NCBI GenBank assembly: GCA_039930945.1
Contig: JBDTSW010000071.1
Span: forward strand, 1 to 11,434
Direction of reading: 5' to 3'
Length of the DNA: 11,434 bases
Source of the DNA: JBDTSW01 sp039930945
GTDB lineage: Bacteria > Actinomycetota > Thermoleophilia > Solirubrobacterales > 70-9
Within the stretch, counting starts at the first letter, position 1. Each line of letters opens with the position of its first letter. The notes under the pieces were generated by a model, which was given only the letters and a program-made list of their open reading frames with translations, was not told the DNA's origin and searched no databases. Shown one piece after another: positions 7,442-11,434 of the stretch. The position numbers and the translations under genes are program-made.

Positions 7442-7972
7442 TCACGGCGACACCTTCGGGCGGTGCTCGGTCCCGGTCGGATCCTCGCGCCGGATCGCGT
7501 CGGCGCCGAGGTCGAAGGCCTTGTGCAGTGCCTCGACCGCGTCCGGGACGCGGCCGGCGGCGACGACGCAGGAGATCTTGATCGGCGAGGTGGCGATCAT
7601 CTCGATGTTGATCCCCTGCTCCCCGAGGGTCTGAAAGACCTTGGCGGCGACGCCGGGATGGCTGCGCATGCCGGCGCCGACGATCGAGACCTTGCCGATC
7701 GCCTCGTCGGTCGAGATCCCCTCGCCGACGTCGAGGCCCTCGATCGTGTCGAGCGCGGTGCGCAGATCGTCGCGGACGACGGTGAACGAGAGATCCGCCT
7801 TGTGGTCGGCGGAGACCGGCTCGTTTTGGATGATCATGTCGACGTTGACGTTCGCGGCGGCGAGCGCGCCGAAGACCCTGCCGGCGACCCCGGGCTCGTC
7901 GCTGAGGCCGGTGATCGTCAGCCGGGACTCTTCGGTGGAGTGGGCGACTGCGGTTACGAGTGGTCGTTCCAT
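7442..7972 (-). CDS. Predicted in-frame internal product: aspartate kinase beta (regulatory) subunit
   Basis: Met249 of lysC (ATG at 7972-7970) is preceded by AGAGGA (7985-7980) with seven bases between, a good Shine-Dalgarno placement. The resulting 176-residue product begins MERPLVTAVAHSTEE and would consist of just the two ACT domains. Corynebacterium glutamicum and Bacillus subtilis lysC genes are known to make such a beta subunit from an internal start near this position, assembling with the full-length alpha chain into an alpha2-beta2 enzyme. Here this is inferred from position and ribosome binding site. Confidence 0.55.
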   Translation of the reverse strand: MERPLVTAVAHSTEESRLTITGLSDEPGVAGRVFGALAAANVNVDMIIQNEPVSADHKADLSFTVVRDDLRTALDTIEGLDVGEGISTDEAIGKVSIVGAGMRSHPGVAAKVFQTLGEQGINIEMIATSPIKISCVVAAGRVPDAVEALHKAFDLGADAIRREDPTGTEHRPKVSP

Positions 7973-8716
7973 CGTCTCGTCCTCTGAGATCACGAGGGTA
8001 CCGGCGGCGTCCTCGAATGAACTGCGGCAGTGGATGCGAACGTCGTGGTTGCGCGCGTACTCGACCGCGCGAAGCTGCAGCACCTTGGCCCCCGAGGCGG
8101 CCATCTCGAGCATCTCCTCGAAGGAGACGACGCTGAGCTTGCGGGCATCCGAAACGATCCGCGGGTCGGCGCTGAAGACCCCGGCGACGTCGGTGTAGAT
8201 CTCGCAGACAGGCGCGCCGACGGCCGCCGCGATCGCCACCGCCGTGGTGTCGGAGCCGCCGCGGCCGAGGGTGGTGACGTCGCGGCTGGCGCCCGACACT
8301 CCCTGGAAGCCGGCGACGAGCACGATTCGGTCCTGCTCCAGCCCCTCGCGGATACGATCGGCGCGCACGTCGAGGATGCGTGCCTTGGTGTGCGAGGAGT
8401 CGGTGACGATCCCCGCCTGCGAACCGGTGAGCGAGATCGCGTGGTGGCCGAGGTCGTGGATCGCCATCGCGCAGAGCGCGCACGAGATCCGCTCGCCGAC
8501 CGAGAGCAGCATGTCCATCTCGCGCGGGACGGGCTGATCGGAGACCTCGTGCGCCATGCCGACCAGGGCGTCGGTGGTCTGGCCGCGGGCCGAGAGCACC
8601 GCGACGACGCGCCGGCCGCTGTCGCGCGCGGCGACGATCCGCGCCGCAGCGCGCTTGAGATCTTCGGGCTCGGCGACCGAGGTGCCGCCGAACTTCATCA
8701 CCACCGTCTCGGTCAT
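7442..8716 (-). CDS. lysC: Aspartate kinase
   Basis: This enzyme phosphorylates L-aspartate with ATP, the first and usually feedback-controlled step of the aspartate pathway. The 424 residues contain the amino-acid-kinase domain (1 to about 245) with VMKFGGTSV at 6-14, the GRGGSDTTAV motif at 151-160 and YTDVAGVFSADPR at 174-186. Two ACT regulatory domains follow (about 265-335 and 343-410), including TGLSDEPGVAGRVF at 269-282 and GAGMRSHPGVAAKVF at 347-361. These bind lysine and/or threonine in relatives. The layout matches the monofunctional actinobacterial/Bacillus type that makes alpha and beta subunits from one gene. A beta start is visible at 7972. The ATG at 8716 has no clear Shine-Dalgarno, but a TATCCT -10 lies 10 bases upstream. 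It heads the lysC-asd operon and is divergent from the MMPL gene. Confidence 0.96.
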   Translation of the reverse strand: MTETVVMKFGGTSVAEPEDLKRAAARIVAARDSGRRVVAVLSARGQTTDALVGMAHEVSDQPVPREMDMLLSVGERISCALCAMAIHDLGHHAISLTGSQAGIVTDSSHTKARILDVRADRIREGLEQDRIVLVAGFQGVSGASRDVTTLGRGGSDTTAVAIAAAVGAPVCEIYTDVAGVFSADPRIVSDARKLSVVSFEEMLEMAASGAKVLQLRAVEYARNHDVRIHCRSSFEDAAGTLVISEDETMERPLVTAVAHSTEESRLTITGLSDEPGVAGRVFGALAAANVNVDMIIQNEPVSADHKADLSFTVVRDDLRTALDTIEGLDVGEGISTDEAIGKVSIVGAGMRSHPGVAAKVFQTLGEQGINIEMIATSPIKISCVVAAGRVPDAVEALHKAFDLGADAIRREDPTGTEHRPKVSP

Positions 8717-8726
8717 CGACCATTTG

Positions 8727-8732
8727 AGGATA
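8727..8732 (-). promoter_or_regulatory. Candidate -10 element (TATCCT) of the lysC-asd operon
   Basis: On the - strand TATCCT ends 10 bases before the lysC ATG at 8716. The transcript would start about 4-5 bases before the ATG and be nearly leaderless. No -35 hexamer is obvious; the expected -35 zone abuts the palindrome at 8756-8773. Confidence 0.45.
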
Positions 8733-8755
8733 GGGACGGTCGCGGCCGCGCGCCG

Positions 8756-8773
8756 GTGTGACCCGGCTCACAC
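8756..8773. promoter_or_regulatory. CRP/FNR-type operator palindrome in the lysC/MMPL divergent spacer
   Basis: Two perfect arms, GTGTGA (8756-8761) and TCACAC (8768-8773), flank the six bases CCCGGC. This is the TGTGA-N6-TCACA pattern bound by cAMP-receptor-type regulators such as CRP and the actinobacterial GlxR/Crp proteins. The centre at 8764.5 lies about 42 bases upstream of the start predicted from the MMPL -10 box, the usual place for an activator that replaces the -35 contact. It lies about 44 bases upstream of the lysC start predicted from its -10. The regulator itself is not in the window. The pattern match is direct; function and the identity of the regulator are inferred. Confidence 0.6.
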
Positions 8774-8791
8774 ACCAGGATCCCCTCGCGC

Positions 8792-8800
8792 TGATATATC
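8792..8800 (+). promoter_or_regulatory. Extended -10 element (TGATATATC) of the MMPL gene
   Basis: TG-A-TATATC has the extended -10 form TGnTATNNT-like and is the most AT-rich stretch of the spacer. It ends nine bases before the ATG at 8810, so the mRNA would start near 8807. A recognisable -35 is missing; the palindrome at 8756-8773 covers that zone, consistent with an activator-dependent promoter. The run GGGG right before the ATG is a poor ribosome binding site. Confidence 0.5.
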
Positions 8801-8809
8801 TGGCTGGGG

Positions 8810-11251
8810 ATGGAGCTGACTGACCCGGTCGCGCGCGCGCTCCGCGAGCTCGAGCCGGGCACCCGCGCTCTGCTCGATCTCTCGCTGCGCCGCGCGCTGT
8901 CCGACGAGGAGCTGTCGAAGCTGGTCACCGCGGGCCCTGCCGAGATCGCGCTGCGACGGGAGCGCGCGCTCGACGCGATCGCCGCCGAGGCCGGGATCGC
9001 CGGCCTCGAAGCCCGCGACCAGGTGACCGCCCGCTTGCTCGCCGTCCCCTCCGAGGTGTGGCTCGCCTCCGAGGAGTCGGGCGCGCCCGAGCCGACTCCG
9101 GTTGGCGGTCCGCCCGGCTCGCCGATGTTTGACGGACTCGCGCGTTTCGCCCAGAAGCGCCGCCGTCTGGTCGCGATCGGCGCCTTCGCCTTCTTCCTCG
9201 CCGCGGGCGCGCTGGGCGGCTCGGTCGCCGACCGGCTCGACCCCTACGGCGCGGATGACCCCGACACAGAGTCCGTGATCGCCACCGACCGGCTCAAGCA
9301 AGCCGGCTACCGCTCGCCGAGCGTGATCGTTCTGATCGCCGACGTCGACGTTCGCACCCCGGCCGGCCGCGATCGCGTCGAGAAGGTCGCGGCCGGACTC
9401 GCCGACGATCCCGATGTTCGCGACGTCAACAGCTTCCTCAACACCGACTCGCCGGCCTTCGTCTCGCGCGACGGCGACACCACCTACCTGGCGGTGGGCC
9501 TGATCCCGACCTCGGACGACGAGGCCCAGGACGCCGGCAAGCGAATCGCCTCGGAGCTCGAGGCCGAAGCCGGGGTCAGCGTCGGCGGCAACGCCGTCGC
9601 CCAGCAGCAGGTCAATGAGCAGGTCGAGAAGGACCTGCGCACGGCCGAGCTTTACGCCTTCCCGCTCCTCTTCCTGCTCTCGTTGCTCTTCTTTCGCAGC
9701 CTGGTCGCCGCCGCCCTGCCGCTCCTGGTCGGGGGGCTGGCGATCGTCGGCACCTTCCTGATGCTGCGCGTCGCCAGCGAGCTGACCTCGGTCTCGATCT
9801 TCGCCCTCAACCTGGTCACCGGCCTCGGCCTCGGCCTGGCGATCGACTACAGCCTGTTCATCGTCTCCCGCTATCGCGAGGAGATCGCCCGCACCGGCCC
9901 GGGACTGGAGGCGATGCGACGCACCCTCGCCACGGCCGGGCGCACGGTCCTGTTCTCGTCGCTGACCGTCGCCGGGGCGCTCGCCGCACTGCTCGTCTTC
10001 CCGCAGCGGTTCCTCTATTCGATGGGCCTCGGCGGCTCGATGGTGGCGCTGATCGCCGCCGCGATCGCCCTGATCGTCCTGCCCGCCATCCTGGCGCTGT
10101 TGGGCGACCGCGTCAACGCCCTCTCCCCGAGGTTCCTGCAGCGCCGCGCCGACGCCGACGCGCGGGCGGCAACCGCGGGCTTTTGGTATCGCCTCTCGCG
10201 GCTGGTGATGAGAGCGCCGGGCCGGATCGCCACCGTCAGCGCGGCGTTTCTGATCGCCCTCGGCATCCCCTTCTTCTCGATCCAGTTCACGTCAGTCGAC
10301 GCGCAGGTGCTGCCGGCGGAGGCCAGCGCTCACCAGGTCGACGACGCGCTCCGCGCCGATTTCCCGCCCTTCCACGACACCCCGATCCAGCTCTCCGTGT
10401 CCGGCGGAGCCGGCGAGGCCAAGCGGGTCGCCGCGCAGGCCTCGAAGCTCAAGGGCGTCGCCGCCGTCAACCCCCCGGTCGAGTTGGCGGGCCGCGACTC
10501 CGTGGTCGAGGTGATCTCGGCCCGGCCGCCGCTGAGCGAGCCCAGCCAGGACCTCGTCGACGAGCTGCGAGCCCTCCCCGGCGACGTCCTCGTCACCGGG
10601 TTCAGCGCCCACTACGTGGACCTGCAGCTGAGCCTCGTCGATCATCTGCCGCTGGTCTTGGGCCTGGTCGGCCTGATCACCTTCGTCGTGCTGTTCCTGT
10701 TCACCGGCTCGGTGATCCTGCCGCTGAAGCAGATCCTGATGAACCTCCTCGCCCTCAGCGCCGTCTTCGGGCTGATGGTCCTGATCTTCCAGGACGGCCG
10801 CTTCGAGGGCCTGCTCGACTACACCAGCCAGGGCGGGCTCGAGTCGACGCAGCCGCTGCTGCTGTTCGCGGTCGCCTTCGGCCTGTCCACCGACTACGGC
10901 GTATTCCTGCTGTCGCGAATCAAGGAGGCCCGCGACCGCGGGGCCTCGGACGGCGACGCGGTCGCGATCGGGCTCGAGCGCACGGGCAGGATCATCACCG
11001 CCGCGGCGCTGCTGTTCGCGATCGCGATCGGCGCCTTCGTCACCTCCGAGCTGATCTTCATCAAGCAGGTCGGGCTGGGCACGGCGCTGGCGGTGCTGAT
11101 CGACGCCACGATCGTGCGGGCGCTGCTGGTGCCCTCGCTGATGGCGCTGCTGGGCAAGTGGAACTGGTGGGCGCCGGCGCCGCTGCGCCGGCTGCACGTC
11201 CGGCTCGGGCTGTCCGAGGCTTGGCCCCGAGGGCGAGCAGCGCCAGGGTGA
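8810..11251 (+). CDS. MMPL/RND-family transporter with N-terminal sigma-region-4-like domain
   Basis: This large membrane transporter of the MmpL/HpnN-like RND branch is probably proton-driven and exports lipids or other hydrophobic compounds. The 813 residues hold two repeated halves. TM1 is about 119-137, an external porter loop 140-277, and TM2-6 about 282-430. The second half has TM7 about 473-491, a loop to about 610, and TM8-12 about 612-780. The family proton-relay Asp-Tyr pairs are present in AIDYSLFIVSRYREE (346-347) and GLSTDYGVFLLSRIKEA (695-696). Relatives usually begin a few residues before TM1, equivalent to Met106 here. The preceding 105 residues are extra: residues 5-60 (LRELEPGTRALLDLSLRR and SDEELSKLV, then a Glu-Arg-rich helix) look like a degenerate sigma-70 region 4 helix-turn-helix, followed by a Gly/Pro linker. 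A -10 box right before 8810 supports the long form. The last ten or so residues appear to be read from antisense antiporter sequence. Confidence 0.9.
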   Translation: MELTDPVARALRELEPGTRALLDLSLRRALSDEELSKLVTAGPAEIALRRERALDAIAAEAGIAGLEARDQVTARLLAVPSEVWLASEESGAPEPTPVGGPPGSPMFDGLARFAQKRRRLVAIGAFAFFLAAGALGGSVADRLDPYGADDPDTESVIATDRLKQAGYRSPSVIVLIADVDVRTPAGRDRVEKVAAGLADDPDVRDVNSFLNTDSPAFVSRDGDTTYLAVGLIPTSDDEAQDAGKRIASELEAEAGVSVGGNAVAQQQVNEQVEKDLRTAELYAFPLLFLLSLLFFRSLVAAALPLLVGGLAIVGTFLMLRVASELTSVSIFALNLVTGLGLGLAIDYSLFIVSRYREEIARTGPGLEAMRRTLATAGRTVLFSSLTVAGALAALLVFPQRFLYSMGLGGSMVALIAAAIALIVLPAILALLGDRVNALSPRFLQRRADADARAATAGFWYRLSRLVMRAPGRIATVSAAFLIALGIPFFSIQFTSVDAQVLPAEASAHQVDDALRADFPPFHDTPIQLSVSGGAGEAKRVAAQASKLKGVAAVNPPVELAGRDSVVEVISARPPLSEPSQDLVDELRALPGDVLVTGFSAHYVDLQLSLVDHLPLVLGLVGLITFVVLFLFTGSVILPLKQILMNLLALSAVFGLMVLIFQDGRFEGLLDYTSQGGLESTQPLLLFAVAFGLSTDYGVFLLSRIKEARDRGASDGDAVAIGLERTGRIITAAALLFAIAIGAFVTSELIFIKQVGLGTALAVLIDATIVRALLVPSLMALLGKWNWWAPAPLRRLHVRLGLSEAWPRGRAAPG

Positions 11252-11434
11252 CCGGCATCGCCAGCACCAGCGCCCTGAGCGGCGGCCCCCAGTGCTTGGT
11301 CAGCAGCTCGCGATCGACCACCAGGCCGTCGGAGATCAGGGTTAGGATCAGCGCCAGCTCGACCAGCTCGAAGGTCCATATGAGGGGCTCATACGCGAGC
11401 GGGCCACCCCGCGCCGTGGCGCCGGGTGGCCGAC
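11061..11434 (-). pseudogene. Truncated CPA-type cation/proton antiporter fragment (5' part outside window)
   Basis: The - strand frame entering at the right edge reads as a membrane protein: GGPLAYEPLIWTFELVELAL, then LILTLISDGLVVDRELL, then PPLRALVLAMPVTLALLALGA. This pattern of one helix, the acidic segment LISDGLVVDRELL and a second helix is typical of the early part of NhaP/CPA1-like antiporters. The antiporter character ends abruptly near 11220. From there to the stop at 11061 the frame reads Arg/Ala/Pro-rich sequence that is simply the complement of the MMPL gene. The helices with the ion-binding Asp motifs, expected next, are absent. The gene is therefore cut off at its 3' side by the MMPL gene, unless the join is an assembly error. 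Its start lies to the right of the window. Confidence 0.6.

Noticed and set aside
6236..7987. 583-codon open frame on the + strand across asd and part of lysC
   Set aside because: It covers two well-recognised enzymes on the other strand and reads as Asp/Arg/Gly/His-rich antisense sequence.
7389..8771. 460-codon - strand frame overlapping lysC
   Set aside because: Arg-rich out-of-frame shadow of lysC; the lysC frame has all kinase and ACT motifs.
9125..11251. MMPL gene starting at Met106 instead of 8810
   Set aside because: It would match the usual family start, but there is no Shine-Dalgarno or -10 box before 9125, while a -10 box lies right before 8810 and the extension looks like a folded domain.
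10894..11379. 161-codon - strand frame starting with an ATG at 11379
   Set aside because: The neighbouring frame in the same place gives antiporter-like helices, while this one is Arg/Ala/Gly-rich and then antisense to the MMPL gene.
1..11434. CRISPR array, tRNA, rRNA or insertion sequence
   Set aside because: No direct-repeat/spacer series, cloverleaf-like segment, rRNA-like stretch or transposase-like protein was found by reading both strands.

Overview
The window is very GC-rich, with strong G/C preference at third codon positions. Several genes have start codons just downstream of TANNNT-type -10 elements. Together with the gene families present, this suggests an actinobacterium, most likely of the Thermoleophilia/Solirubrobacterales type. 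The taxonomy is inferred from style and gene content and was not tested.

Left part, + strand (1-3835): The window opens inside an HdrB/SdhE-like protein with cysteine-rich CCG domains, missing its N-terminus. A tightly packed co-directional block follows: a 53-codon protein (735-896), a CPA2-family cation/proton antiporter with a TTG start (924-2090), an ion-transporter-superfamily permease of the ArsB/NhaD/SLC13 kind (2103-3365) and a stand-alone two-CBS-domain protein (3380-3835). Gaps are 12-32 bases. Neither transporter has its own nucleotide-binding regulatory domain, so the CBS protein is a candidate regulator in trans.

Middle, - strand (3832-8716): A 772-residue polytopic protein resembling GT-C glycosyltransferases converges on the CBS gene. 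Both genes end inside one CTAG palindrome. Upstream of it lies a 184-base spacer with several hairpins, then aspartate-semialdehyde dehydrogenase (asd) and aspartate kinase (lysC). These two form a lysC-asd operon for the first two steps of the aspartate pathway (lysine, threonine, methionine, diaminopimelate). lysC contains an in-frame ATG with a Shine-Dalgarno sequence exactly where known alpha/beta-type aspartate kinases start their beta subunit.

Right part, + strand (8810-11434): Divergent from lysC is an MMPL/RND-family transporter of 813 residues. An N-terminal cytoplasmic extension of about 105 residues resembles sigma-70 region 4. The 93-base divergent spacer holds a perfect GTGTGA-N6-TCACAC palindrome, the CRP/FNR-type operator pattern, about 42 bases upstream of the predicted MMPL transcription start. 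At the right edge, the last ten or so MMPL codons overlap the antisense strand of an abruptly ending CPA-type antiporter fragment, which looks like an old deletion or recombination junction.

The most unusual elements are the HTH-MMPL fusion with its CRP-like divergent operator, the antiporter/permease/CBS block, and the MMPL/antiporter junction.
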